Below, one piece after another: positions 52,002 to 60,606 of a stretch of 64,000 nucleotides of DNA. Location of the stretch: NCBI GenBank assembly GCA_900466875.1, contig UBNQ01000016.1:212769-276768 (forward strand). Direction: 5' to 3'. The notes below the pieces were generated by a model, which saw only the letters and a program-made list of their open reading frames with translations, was not told where the DNA came from and did no database searches. The stretch is from Hyphomicrobiales bacterium (GTDB lineage Bacteria > Pseudomonadota > Alphaproteobacteria > Rhizobiales > Rhizobiaceae). Every line of letters starts with the position of its first letter. Position 1 is the stretch's first letter. A program made the translations under genes and the position numbers.

Positions 52002-52154
52002 GTGAATACATTTAGAACCCGTGTCGGCATGGTCTATGTCGCGGCCCTCGTCCTGGTGGTTTGCTCTATCCCGCTGATGCATGAGGCCAAGCGTATTCAT
52101 ACACTCCAAAGCTGGCCTACCGATGTCCAGCCGCATCGCGGTTTTCTGGGATAA
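52002..52154 (+). CDS. Small membrane peptide (50 aa)
   Basis: Begins at GTG 52002 with GGAG about ten bases upstream. Residues about 8-26 form one membrane helix (VGMVYVAALVLVVCSIPLM) after a basic N-terminus, and the rest is a short hydrophilic tail. An operator copy lies 45 bp upstream, so it may belong to the eptA regulon. No family is recognised. Small size makes the call uncertain. Confidence 0.45.
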   Translation: MNTFRTRVGMVYVAALVLVVCSIPLMHEAKRIHTLQSWPTDVQPHRGFLG

Positions 52155-52267
52155 GCTTGCCCCGGAATAGGCGAGGCAATATCGATTTCGCCTCATCGTG
52201 ATCATTACACCCTTCACTCTCCCAGATCGCTATGGCAGTTTCCCGCGCCACAGGGGATGGTAACGCC

Positions 52268-53302
52268 ATGAAACAGGATATCGCGCTGCAGCTCATCAAT
52301 GTCGGCCGCTCGTTCGGCGCGACTGCCGCTGTGAGGGGCATATCGATCGATATTGCCAAGGGCGAGGTCATCTCGCTCGTTGGTCACTCCGGTTGCGGCA
52401 AGTCCACGCTGCTGCGAATTATTTCAGGGGTTGAGACCATTGATTCCGGTCGGGTTCTTCTTGATGGTCATGAGGTGGATGGTGGGTGTTTCGTTGAGCC
52501 GGAAATGCGTGGCGTTGGCTTCGTCTTCCAGGATTACGCCCTGTTTCCGCATCTAAGTGTCCGCGACAATATCCTTTTCGGGCTGAAACGGCATTCAAGA
52601 GCAGAGGCCTTGGCCAATGCCGAGGACGTTATCCGCCGTGTTGGCATAGAGCATCTGCTTGAGCGTTTTCCGCATACCCTGTCGGGCGGCGAGCAGCAAC
52701 GTGTGGCGCTTGCAAGGGCGCTCGCGCCGCGGCCCGGCATCGTCCTGATGGACGAACCCTTCTCCAATCTGGACCAGGGTTTGCGCGGCCAGGTGCGGAC
52801 AGAGACGTTGTCACTTTTGAAGTCTTTGAATACGACCGTCATCATGGTCACCCACGATCCGCAGGAAGCGTTGTCGACAGGCGATCGCGTGGTGCTGATG
52901 CGTTCGGGCGAGATTGTTCAGGTTGGATCCGGTTATGATCTCTATGACCGGCCAGCTAACGCCTATGCCGCCGATTTCTTCTGTGTTTCGAACAAGATTC
53001 CTGGCATTTGCAGGGGCGACCGTATCGAGACCCCGATCGGCAATTTTTTGCGAAGCGGCGAGGCCAACGAAGGCGGTGCTACCACCGTCCATATCCGGCC
53101 GCAGGCGATTGCCATTTCGCTTGACCGAGGCGAGATCACCGCTCGCGTCAAGGAACGGGTCTTTCATGGAGAGACTGAACATATTCTGCTGGCGGTCGAC
53201 GGTTTGGAAACACCGTTGAAAGCTGTGGCTCTCGATCGCCTGCCGAAGGGGGCAGAGGTCGTGAAGGTGTCGATTGATTCAGAGCGAGTGCTTTCTTTCT
53301 GA
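52268..53302 (+). CDS. fbpC: Ferric iron ABC transporter ATP-binding protein
   Basis: 344 residues from ATG 52268. Walker A GHSGCGKST near 38, signature LSGGEQQRVALARAL near 137, Walker B IVLMDEPFSNLDQGLRG and the switch His in VMVTHDPQEA are complete. A C-terminal TOBE-like regulatory domain (TTVHIRPQAIAISLDRGEI) follows. FbpC-type proteins power periplasmic Fe(III) uptake. It is followed by fbpA after 139 bp containing a RirA-like box, and by the permease gene, so fbpC-fbpA-fbpB is the order here. Confidence 0.92.
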   Translation: MKQDIALQLINVGRSFGATAAVRGISIDIAKGEVISLVGHSGCGKSTLLRIISGVETIDSGRVLLDGHEVDGGCFVEPEMRGVGFVFQDYALFPHLSVRDNILFGLKRHSRAEALANAEDVIRRVGIEHLLERFPHTLSGGEQQRVALARALAPRPGIVLMDEPFSNLDQGLRGQVRTETLSLLKSLNTTVIMVTHDPQEALSTGDRVVLMRSGEIVQVGSGYDLYDRPANAYAADFFCVSNKIPGICRGDRIETPIGNFLRSGEANEGGATTVHIRPQAIAISLDRGEITARVKERVFHGETEHILLAVDGLETPLKAVALDRLPKGAEVVKVSIDSERVLSF

Positions 53303-53368
53303 TGCGTCCATTGGTTGCGTAAACGGTTTCCAATTTGATAAAGTTTACGTGATGAGTATCGTCGGTTG

Positions 53369-53396
53369 AAGTTTTAAACTTGACCAATCGGGTCAA
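53369..53396 (+). promoter_or_regulatory. Iron-responsive (RirA-type) operator and adjacent palindrome before fbpA
   Basis: TTGACCAATCGGGTCAA at 53380-53396 is a perfect inverted repeat and fits the rhizobial iron-responsive operator TGA-N9-TCA. Immediately before it AAGTTTTAAACTT (53369-53381) is another palindrome. They precede the fbpA start by 46 bp, suggesting that fbpA has its own iron-repressed promoter besides any readthrough from fbpC. Confidence 0.65.
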
Positions 53397-53441
53397 GAAC
53401 TGCTGCAAGCTTTGCGTGTTCATTCAAAAAGGGGGAGTTTC

Positions 53442-54464
53442 ATGAACTCGCACGCTTTCCTCACTTCCGCGTTTCTGGCCACCTCGATGCTTGCGGCCCC
53501 GTCGCTCGCATCTGCTGCCGAGATCAATGTCTACACGACGCGCGAACCGGCCCTGATTGCGCCGCTTCTGGACGCCTACACCAAGTCGACGGGCACCAAG
53601 GTCAATACCGTATTCCTCAAGGATGGTCTGGCCGAACGTGTTGCATCCGAAGGTGCAAGCTCACCGGCGGATATCCTGATGGCGGTCGATGCCGGCAATC
53701 TCGTCGATCTTGCCGAGAAGGGCGTGACGCAGCCGATCGAGTCCACGGTGCTGAACGGTGCAGTTCCGGCCGAGCTGCGTGACGGCAAAGGCCATTGGTT
53801 CGGCCTCTCCTATCGCGCCCGCGTGCTTTACGCTGCCAAGGATCTCGACCTGGCTTCCTTCAACTATGAAGATCTGGCCGATCCGAAGTGGAAGGGCAAG
53901 GTTTGCATCCGGTCTGGCCAGCACCCCTACAATACCGCGCTGTTTGCCGATTACATCGCTCATTACGGTGCCGAAGAAACCGAAAAGTGGCTGACCGGCG
54001 TGAAGGCCAATCTGGCGCGCAAGGCTGCGGGCGGCGACCGTGACGCGGCCAAGGATATTCTCGGCGGCATTTGCGATATCGGTATCGCCAATTCCTATTA
54101 TGTCGGCCTGATGAAGTCCGGCAAGGGTGGCGAGGAACAGGTCAAGTGGGCCGAGGCCATCAAGGTGGTGCTGCCGACCTTCAAGGATGGTGGCACGCAG
54201 GTGAACATCAGCGGCGCGGCCGTTGCCAAGAATTCACCGAACAAGGCCGAAGCCGTGAAATTCCTGGAATATCTCGTCTCCGACGAAGCCCAGAAGATCT
54301 ATGCCGAAGCCAATTACGAATACCCGGTAAAGGCTGGTGTTGCTGCCGATCCGATCATCGCTTCTTTCGGTGAACTGAAGATCGACAACAAGCCGCTTTC
54401 CGAAATCGTCAGCCACCGCAAGCAGGCAAGCGAACTGGTCGACAAGGTCAGCTTCGACAACTAA
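53442..54464 (+). CDS. fbpA: Ferric iron-binding periplasmic protein
   Basis: 340 residues from ATG 53442 (GGGGGAG upstream). Signal peptide at 1-26 (AFLATSMLAAPSLASAA). The mature part starts EINVYTTREPALIAPLLDAY, typical of FbpA/FutA proteins. The tyrosine pair in DIGIANSYYVGLMKS near 220 is the conserved Fe(III)-ligating motif, and WFGLSYRARVLYAAKDLDL near 120 carries the anion-binding region. It delivers ferric iron to FbpBC. A hairpin follows the gene. Confidence 0.93.
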   Translation: MNSHAFLTSAFLATSMLAAPSLASAAEINVYTTREPALIAPLLDAYTKSTGTKVNTVFLKDGLAERVASEGASSPADILMAVDAGNLVDLAEKGVTQPIESTVLNGAVPAELRDGKGHWFGLSYRARVLYAAKDLDLASFNYEDLADPKWKGKVCIRSGQHPYNTALFADYIAHYGAEETEKWLTGVKANLARKAAGGDRDAAKDILGGICDIGIANSYYVGLMKSGKGGEEQVKWAEAIKVVLPTFKDGGTQVNISGAAVAKNSPNKAEAVKFLEYLVSDEAQKIYAEANYEYPVKAGVAADPIIASFGELKIDNKPLSEIVSHRKQASELVDKVSFDN

Positions 54465-54473
54465 TCAATGCCG

Positions 54474-54500
54474 AAGGCGTCCCGAGAATCGGGGCGCCTT
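54474..54500 (+). terminator. Hairpin between fbpA and fbpB
   Basis: AAGGCGTCCCG-AGAAT-CGGGGCGCCTT forms an 11-bp stem with one G-U pair, nine bases after the fbpA stop. No T tract follows, so it likely stabilises or attenuates the transcript between the binding-protein and permease genes. Confidence 0.6.
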
Positions 54501-54513
54501 CCTCACATCTTCC

Positions 54514-56220
54514 ATGGATATGCCTATGCCTGCCAGCAAATCGGTCGCCGGCCCATCGGTCGTCAGTCATGCTGGTCGCGCCGGCAAAAACTGGCTAGTC
54601 CTTTCCGCCATTGCCGCGCTGATCGTCGTCTTGCCCGTCGCAGGTCTGGCTCTGGAAGCGCTGAAGGGTTCCACGGGCCTCTGGGCGCATCTTTTTTCCA
54701 GCATCCTGCCGATCGCATTGCGTGACACCGTCATCCTGCTTGTCGGCGTAGGCCTTCTAACAGCGGTGCTCGGCACGACCACCGCCTGGCTGGTCACGGC
54801 CTATGATTTTCCGGGGCGGCGCCTGCTCGAATGGGCTTTGCTGCTGCCGCTTGCCGTGCCGACCTATATCATCGCCTATGCCTATCTCGACATCCTGCAT
54901 CCTATCGGCTCGGTGCAGGGGTCGATCCGATGGGTACTGGGTTATGAGAGCCCTCGACAATTCCGGCTGCCGGATATCCGCTCGATGACCGGCTGCATCC
55001 TGCTGCTCGGCTTCGTGCTTTACCCCTATGTCTACATTCCCACGCGCGCGATGTTCCTTACCCAATCGGGAAATCTCGTCGACGCAGCGCGAACGCTCGG
55101 CATTTCCCGTCGCGCGGTGTTCTGGCGTGTTGCGCTGCCGTTGGCACGGCCTGCCGTGGCTGTCGGTATCGCTCTGGCGTTGATGGAGACGCTGAACGAC
55201 GTCGGCGCCGCCGAGTTTCTTGGCGTGAGAACCATGACGGTATCGATCTATACGACATGGATCACTCGCACCGATCTGCCGGGTGCCTCGCAGATCGCAC
55301 TGGCCCTTCTGCTGATCGTGGTCGCCTTGGTGGCGGTCGAGCGTTGGGCGCGGCGAAAGCAGCGTTATGCGACGGATGCCCGCCGTAGCCGTGGGCTGAA
55401 ACCGCAGAAGGTGAGCCCAGTGAACGGCATGCTCCTCCTGTTTATGGGGTCTGTCCCTATTCTGCTCGGTTTCGTCGCCCCCGCACTCTATCTGACAACT
55501 GAGGCGTGGAAACGTTACCAGTTTGCCGGGCTCTCGCCGCGGCTTCTGAACGAAGCGATCAGCACGATAACCATCGCAACACTGGCAACAGTCGTTACCA
55601 TTTCCCTCGGGCTCGTCGTCGCCTATGCCACCCGACTGCGCCCCGGCAAGACATCGGCCACGCTGCTTCGCCTGTCGACCGTGGGCTATGCGGCGCCTGG
55701 AACGGTCGTCGCCATCGGCGTACTGATCGTGCTTGCCGGCTTCGATCGCTTTATCGACCGTACCGCGCTGGATTGGTTCGGTGTCTCGACCGGGCTTTTG
55801 TTCATGGGATCGGGTGCCGCCGTGGTCTACGCATTGACCGTGCGCTTCCTGGCTATTTCCGCCGGAGGCATCGAGGCCGGGCTTTCACGTATCCCTATGT
55901 CGCTCGATCATGCATCGCGCACACTTGGGCAATCTCCCTCAGGTACATTCCGGCATGTGCATCTGCCCCTGTCCAAGGCTGCAATCTCGGCTGCTGCCCT
56001 GCTGGTCTTCGTCGATTGCATCAAGGAACTGCCGGCGACGCTTCTCTTGCGCCCGCTGAATGTCGAAACTTTCGCCACGCATCTTTATGGCGAAGCGGCG
56101 CGCGGTACCTATGAGGAAGCGTCGATCGCGGCGCTTGCCATCGTCGCGATCAGCGTGTTGCCCGTTATCCTGCTTTCGAGAGTAGGGACTGCCGGGCGAA
56201 GTGTGGCGGCTGACACGTAG
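54514..56220 (+). CDS. fbpB: Ferric iron ABC transporter permease (two fused membrane domains)
   Basis: 568 residues with about twelve membrane segments in two repeats. Each half has an EAA-like loop: VDAARTLGISRRAVFWRVAL near 190 and DHASRTLGQSPSGTFRHVHL near 470, which dock to FbpC. This two-domain form is typical for Fbp/Afu-type iron permeases. It is 50 bp after fbpA and ends 10 bp before the convergent SMP-30 gene. Confidence 0.92.
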   Translation: MDMPMPASKSVAGPSVVSHAGRAGKNWLVLSAIAALIVVLPVAGLALEALKGSTGLWAHLFSSILPIALRDTVILLVGVGLLTAVLGTTTAWLVTAYDFPGRRLLEWALLLPLAVPTYIIAYAYLDILHPIGSVQGSIRWVLGYESPRQFRLPDIRSMTGCILLLGFVLYPYVYIPTRAMFLTQSGNLVDAARTLGISRRAVFWRVALPLARPAVAVGIALALMETLNDVGAAEFLGVRTMTVSIYTTWITRTDLPGASQIALALLLIVVALVAVERWARRKQRYATDARRSRGLKPQKVSPVNGMLLLFMGSVPILLGFVAPALYLTTEAWKRYQFAGLSPRLLNEAISTITIATLATVVTISLGLVVAYATRLRPGKTSATLLRLSTVGYAAPGTVVAIGVLIVLAGFDRFIDRTALDWFGVSTGLLFMGSGAAVVYALTVRFLAISAGGIEAGLSRIPMSLDHASRTLGQSPSGTFRHVHLPLSKAAISAAALLVFVDCIKELPATLLLRPLNVETFATHLYGEAARGTYEEASIAALAIVAISVLPVILLSRVGTAGRSVAADT

Positions 56221-56230
56221 GGCTGTATTG

Positions 56231-57148
56231 CTATCCGAGTGAGGTTCCGATCGTTGCCGTGTAGACGGCATAGAGGGATCTGGTGGCCGTGATGAACAGG
56301 CGGTTGCGCCTCGGACCGCCGAAGGTGACGTTTGCGACCGTTTGCGGGATCAGGATCTTGCCAAGGAGCTTTCCCTCAGGCCCGAAGCAATGCACGCCAT
56401 CGCCGGCGCTGGTCCAGATATTGCCATAGACATCGACACGGAAACCGTCCGGCAGACCGGCATCGATGGTGCAATGTTCCCGGCTGTTTGAAAGCGTTCG
56501 GCCATCGATGACGTCGAAGGCACGGATATGGCGTGGTCGGCTGGGATCGTGGCTGGAAGACGAGTCCGCTATATAGAGGATGCTTTCATCCGGCGAGAAG
56601 GCGAGGCCATTCGGCTGGCCGAAATCGGCAACGACGGCATCCAGCGCACCCGTTTGCGGGTCGAGACGATAGACGTTGCGGGTTTCCTGTTCCGGATCGG
56701 CGCGGTAGCCCTCGTAATTCGACATGATGCCGTAGGTCGGGTCGGTGAACCAGATGCTGCCGTCGGAACGCACCACGACGTCATTGGGCGAGTTCAGCCG
56801 TTTGCCCTGATAACTGTCGGCAAGCACGGTGATAGAGCCGTCGATTTCGGTGCGGGTGACGCGGCGGGTGCCGTGTTCGCAGGTCACAAGCCGGCCCTGC
56901 CGGTCTCGGGTATTGCCGTTGGAAAAACCGGACGGGCTGCGAAAGGTCGAAACACCGCCACCCTCGACCCAGCGCAACATCCGTTCATTGGGATTGTCGC
57001 TCCAGATCAGGCATCCCTGATCGGCAAACCACACCGGTCCTTCCGCCCAGCGGCAGTCAGAATAAAGCTCGTCCAGTGGAGATGACGGGACAATCAGAAA
57101 CCGGAAGCGGTCGTCATGGATTTCGTAGATGGAGGAATTCGGTGACAT
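56231..57148 (-). CDS. SMP-30/gluconolactonase family lactonase
   Basis: 305 residues from ATG 57148; the frame continues far upstream, but that part is antisense-like to the permease gene. The beta-propeller blades are visible in RWAEGPVWFADQGCLIWSD near 35 (metal-binding Glu), LVTCEHGTRRVTRTEIDGSI near 88, LNSPNDVVVRSDGSIWFTDP near 118 (Asn ligand) and QPNGLAFSPDESILYIADS near 160 (Asn-Gly, Asp). Such enzymes hydrolyse sugar lactones. It is the last gene of the sugar ABC operon (32-bp gap) and probably acts on a lactone of the imported sugar. Confidence 0.92.
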   Translation of the reverse strand: MSPNSSIYEIHDDRFRFLIVPSSPLDELYSDCRWAEGPVWFADQGCLIWSDNPNERMLRWVEGGGVSTFRSPSGFSNGNTRDRQGRLVTCEHGTRRVTRTEIDGSITVLADSYQGKRLNSPNDVVVRSDGSIWFTDPTYGIMSNYEGYRADPEQETRNVYRLDPQTGALDAVVADFGQPNGLAFSPDESILYIADSSSSHDPSRPRHIRAFDVIDGRTLSNSREHCTIDAGLPDGFRVDVYGNIWTSAGDGVHCFGPEGKLLGKILIPQTVANVTFGGPRRNRLFITATRSLYAVYTATIGTSLG

Positions 57149-57180
57149 GGCATTGCATCCGGTTGAGATTGGTTGGCTGT

Positions 57181-58128
57181 CTAGCGAAGCGATTGCCGGC
57201 CGCCGGCAAGCAGGATCACGGCGATGATGATGAGGCCTGTGAGAATGAGGCGGAAACCGGCGCCGAAGCCGTAGGTGTTGAGCATCGAGACCACCAGGAA
57301 CATGAAAAGCGAGGCGCCCCATATGCCGGGTATGTTGGAATTGCCGCCGGCAACCGCCGTTCCGCCGATCACCACGACGGCGATCGACATCAGCAGGTAT
57401 TCGGAGCCCATGTTGAGTGCCGCTCCACCGGAAAAACTCGCCAGCAGATAACCGCAGACGGAAGCCAGAACGGCGCAGAGCATATAGGTGACGAGCCGCG
57501 TGCCATCGACCGGGATGCCGGCCATGCGGGCCGCAAACGTGCTCTGGCCGATTGCCGAAATCCAGCGCCCATAGATGGATTTTTCGAGAAGAACCCAGGC
57601 GAGCACCGAGAGGATCAGCGCCACAAGCGCGACATTGGGGATGCCGAACAGGCCGGATGTTGCAAAACTCGCCAGCGTTTCCGGCGGTTTGATGCGCAGC
57701 CCGCGATTGCTCCAGATCGCCACCGACTGGACGATGAAGCTCATCGACAGGGTCGCGATGATCGGCGGGATGCGCAATGCCTTGATCAGCACATAGTTGC
57801 CGAGCCCGATGATAAGTCCGATCCCGATCGAGGCGACAAGCCCGACGACAATCATGCCGTCCTGCACGTCCATGAGTTTCAACGCCAGTGTGCCCGACAG
57901 GGTCATGGTCGCAGGCACTGACAGGTCGATATTGCCCGGCCCGAGCGTGATGACGAACATCTGGCCGATCCCGACGACGACCGAAAAGGCGGCGAAGGTG
58001 AGAGCGGCCTGCGACAGGCCGAAGGAACTGGCGCCGCCGGTGAAGAGTACGGTGACGATCCACACGATGATCGTTGCGGCGAAAGACCAGATCCACGGTT
58101 TGGCCATGAGAAAACGATGCAGTGTCAT
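57181..58128 (-). CDS. Ribose-type sugar ABC transporter permease
   Basis: 315 residues with about nine membrane segments, RbsC-like. The coupling motif is AIGQSTFAARMAGIPVDGTR near 195 and PGNIDLSVPATMTLSGTL near 65 matches the conserved 'GxIDLSVG' loop. It overlaps the upstream permease by four bases. Two different RbsC-like permeases in one operon suggest a heterodimeric channel. Confidence 0.93.
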   Translation of the reverse strand: MTLHRFLMAKPWIWSFAATIIVWIVTVLFTGGASSFGLSQAALTFAAFSVVVGIGQMFVITLGPGNIDLSVPATMTLSGTLALKLMDVQDGMIVVGLVASIGIGLIIGLGNYVLIKALRIPPIIATLSMSFIVQSVAIWSNRGLRIKPPETLASFATSGLFGIPNVALVALILSVLAWVLLEKSIYGRWISAIGQSTFAARMAGIPVDGTRLVTYMLCAVLASVCGYLLASFSGGAALNMGSEYLLMSIAVVVIGGTAVAGGNSNIPGIWGASLFMFLVVSMLNTYGFGAGFRLILTGLIIIAVILLAGGRQSLR

Positions 58129-59066
58129 TGGCTCTTCTCCCGCTTTTCGAGACGGTTGAGGGCAAGGCGCAGGGCCAGCACGACGATCAGGATCGCGCCC
58201 TGCGCACCGATCTGCCAGTCTGGCGAAATGCGCATGAAGGACAGGAAAGAACCGGCAAGCGTCAGAGTGAGTGCGCCGATCACGGCGCCGATCGGCGAAA
58301 CCTTGCCTCCGACGAACTGTCCGCCGCCGAGGATGACGCCGGCAATCGACAGAAGCGTGTAACGAAGCGCGATATTGGCATCGGCGGATGTCGTGAGGCC
58401 AACCAAAGCTATTCCGGCAAGAATGGCAAAGAACCCGGCAAGCGCATAGGTGGCTGCCCGGATGCCGATCACCGACCAGCCGGCCCGCTCGACGGAGCGA
58501 TCATTACCGCCGACGCCACGCATCAGCACGCCAAATGAGGAGCGCATGACGATATAGTGGGTGACGGCGGCGATGAGGATGCTGGCGACGATCGCGACCG
58601 GCACCAGTGGTGGTTTGGCCGTCATCACCCAGCGCGCCCAGCCCGGTGCGGTACCGCCGGGGGAGGGGAGGATGAGAACGGCAAGGCCGCCCCAGACGAA
58701 GCTCATGCCGAGCGTCACGACGATCGACGGCAGGTCGCGGATGTGAATGACGACGCCGATGACGGCGTAGGCTGCGATCGCACCCAATAAAATCAGGATG
58801 CCGAGCCCCGGCGATGTCTGAAGGAAGGTTGCGGTAACGCATGCGCAGAAGCTGACGAATGTGCCCATCGATAGATCGAGGTCGTTGACCGACATGATCA
58901 GCATCTGGGCGATGGTCGCCAGTGCAATGGGAACCGCAAGGTTGAACAGAAGGTTCAGGCCCGTGTAGCTCATGGCGCGCGGCTGCATGTAAAAAACGGC
59001 AGCGAGCAGCAGAACCAGCGAAGCGGCGGGGATGATCAGGCGGACCGTGCCGGAGGAGAGTTTCAT
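58125..59066 (-). CDS. Ribose-type sugar ABC transporter permease
   Basis: 313 residues, RbsC-like, with about nine membrane segments. SVNDLDLSMGTFVSFCACVT near 58 corresponds to the 'DLSxG' loop, and GVGGNDRSVERAGWSVIGIR near 188 to the coupling loop. Overlaps ATG/TGA with both neighbours (ATGA type), so translation is coupled with the ATPase upstream and the second permease downstream. Confidence 0.93.
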   Translation of the reverse strand: MKLSSGTVRLIIPAASLVLLLAAVFYMQPRAMSYTGLNLLFNLAVPIALATIAQMLIMSVNDLDLSMGTFVSFCACVTATFLQTSPGLGILILLGAIAAYAVIGVVIHIRDLPSIVVTLGMSFVWGGLAVLILPSPGGTAPGWARWVMTAKPPLVPVAIVASILIAAVTHYIVMRSSFGVLMRGVGGNDRSVERAGWSVIGIRAATYALAGFFAILAGIALVGLTTSADANIALRYTLLSIAGVILGGGQFVGGKVSPIGAVIGALTLTLAGSFLSFMRISPDWQIGAQGAILIVVLALRLALNRLEKREKSQ

Positions 59067-60523
59067 GCGGCGTCTCCTTCGCTGAAGGAGGCGGCCAGGA
59101 CGTTCTTTTCGGTGATCTCCTCACCGACGAGTTCGGCTGCAATCGCACCATCCCGGAAAACATAAACCCGGTCGCAGAGGCGGATTTCGTCCATTTCGGT
59201 CGAGTACCAGATGAAGGTCCGGCCATTGGCCGCTTCCGAGCGGAGGATTTCATAGACCTCCTGCTTGGTGCCGATATCGACGCCGCGCATCGGGTCATCC
59301 ATCAGCACCGTACTGGCCGTGGTTGCCAGAGCGCGGGCGAAAAGCACCTTTTGCTGGTTGCCGCCCGAGAGCGACAGGATGCGGTTACCCATATCCGGCG
59401 TGCGGATTTCGATCCGCTGCTTCCAGCCGGCGCCGAGCGTTTCTTCCCGCGCCCGGTCGACCATGCGCTTGGTTGAGAGCTGGCCAAGCGAAGCGATCGA
59501 CAGGTTTTTCAGGATGCTCCACAGCGGGAAAGTGCCGTTCAGGCTTCGGTCGCCGGCAACGAAGGCGATCTCGCCTCTTCTTGTCGGCCACCAGTTGCTG
59601 TTGCGATCGAGATAGAGGTCAAGCAGGGCTTCGGTCTGGCCGTGGCCGCCGAGGCCGGCAAGCCCGATCATCTCGCCGCGCCATGCCTGAAACGCAAGCC
59701 CGTGGCCGCGGCGGGGCGGCATTGACAGAACCGGTTCACCCGTCCTGACGCTTGCCGCGCGTGAGAATTCCTGCTCGCGCACGACATTGCCCATCGCTTC
59801 GACGAGGCTGCGGGTGGTGAATTCAGAAGCCGCCCGGTCAGCCACCACACGGCCATCCTTCATCACGACGATACGGTCGGAGGTAGAGAGAATTTCGCCG
59901 AGGATGTGCGAGATCAGCAGAACCGAACCCCCCTCACGCACGAATTTGCGGATATAGGCCATCAGCTGCGCCGCAAGCCCGGCGTCGAGCGAGGATGTCG
60001 GTTCATCAAGAATGACGAGTTTGGGTCTCTGATCGATACCGGCAAAGCTGATGGCAATCTCGACCATCTGCCGCTCGGCGATCGACAGGTCGTCGATGCT
60101 CAGATCGCAATCAATCGAATGGCCGGGAAAAATGTCCCGAAGCTGGGTTTCGACGAGCGAAAGGGCACGACCGCGCCAATTCCAGCCCTTGAGCTCCGCA
60201 TGCATGATCCGGGCGTTTTCGCCGACCGTCAGGTTGGGGCAGAGTGAAAGCTCCTGGAAAACGCATCGCACGCCATTGGCGCGGGCGGCGGATATTCCAT
60301 GGATCTCGCTGCCGCTATAGCTGAGCGAACCGTCATGCGGGCTTAAGCCGCCATTGATGACATTGACGATGGTGGATTTGCCGGCGCCGTTGTGCCCGAC
60401 GAGCCCGATACATTCTCCGGCATGGATCACGAGGTCGGCTCCGTCGAGTGCCTTCACGGCCCCGAACGTCACCTTGATGCCGCGCGCGGCCACAACCTCT
60501 TCTCGCTTCAAGGTTTCCGTCAT
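59063..60523 (-). CDS. Sugar ABC transporter ATP-binding protein (two ATPase domains)
   Basis: 486 residues from ATG 60523. N-terminal domain: Walker A GHNGAGKST near 42, signature LSIDDLSIAERQMVEIAIS near 143 (degenerate), Walker B LVILDEPTSSLDAG. C-terminal domain: signature ILSLSGGNQQKVLFARAL near 390 and VLMDDPMRGVDIGTK. As in RbsA/MglA, the second Walker A is poor (GLGGHGQTEALLD). It energises uptake through the two permeases. Signature loss in the first half is usual for this family. Confidence 0.93.
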   Translation of the reverse strand: MTETLKREEVVAARGIKVTFGAVKALDGADLVIHAGECIGLVGHNGAGKSTIVNVINGGLSPHDGSLSYSGSEIHGISAARANGVRCVFQELSLCPNLTVGENARIMHAELKGWNWRGRALSLVETQLRDIFPGHSIDCDLSIDDLSIAERQMVEIAISFAGIDQRPKLVILDEPTSSLDAGLAAQLMAYIRKFVREGGSVLLISHILGEILSTSDRIVVMKDGRVVADRAASEFTTRSLVEAMGNVVREQEFSRAASVRTGEPVLSMPPRRGHGLAFQAWRGEMIGLAGLGGHGQTEALLDLYLDRNSNWWPTRRGEIAFVAGDRSLNGTFPLWSILKNLSIASLGQLSTKRMVDRAREETLGAGWKQRIEIRTPDMGNRILSLSGGNQQKVLFARALATTASTVLMDDPMRGVDIGTKQEVYEILRSEAANGRTFIWYSTEMDEIRLCDRVYVFRDGAIAAELVGEEITEKNVLAASFSEGDAA

Positions 60524-60606
60524 GCAATCGCTATTGTTTTGTAATGGCAAAGGTCATGCCGGGACGCGGCAGACAAGGCTGCGCCCCAGGCACGCGGGAG
60601 GCGACG

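Noticed and set aside
57149..58165. N-terminal extension of the SMP-30 frame to 644 codons
   Set aside because: The extension is in a different frame from the real permease gene and reads as low-complexity Arg/Asp/His; ATG 57148 gives the usual SMP-30 length.
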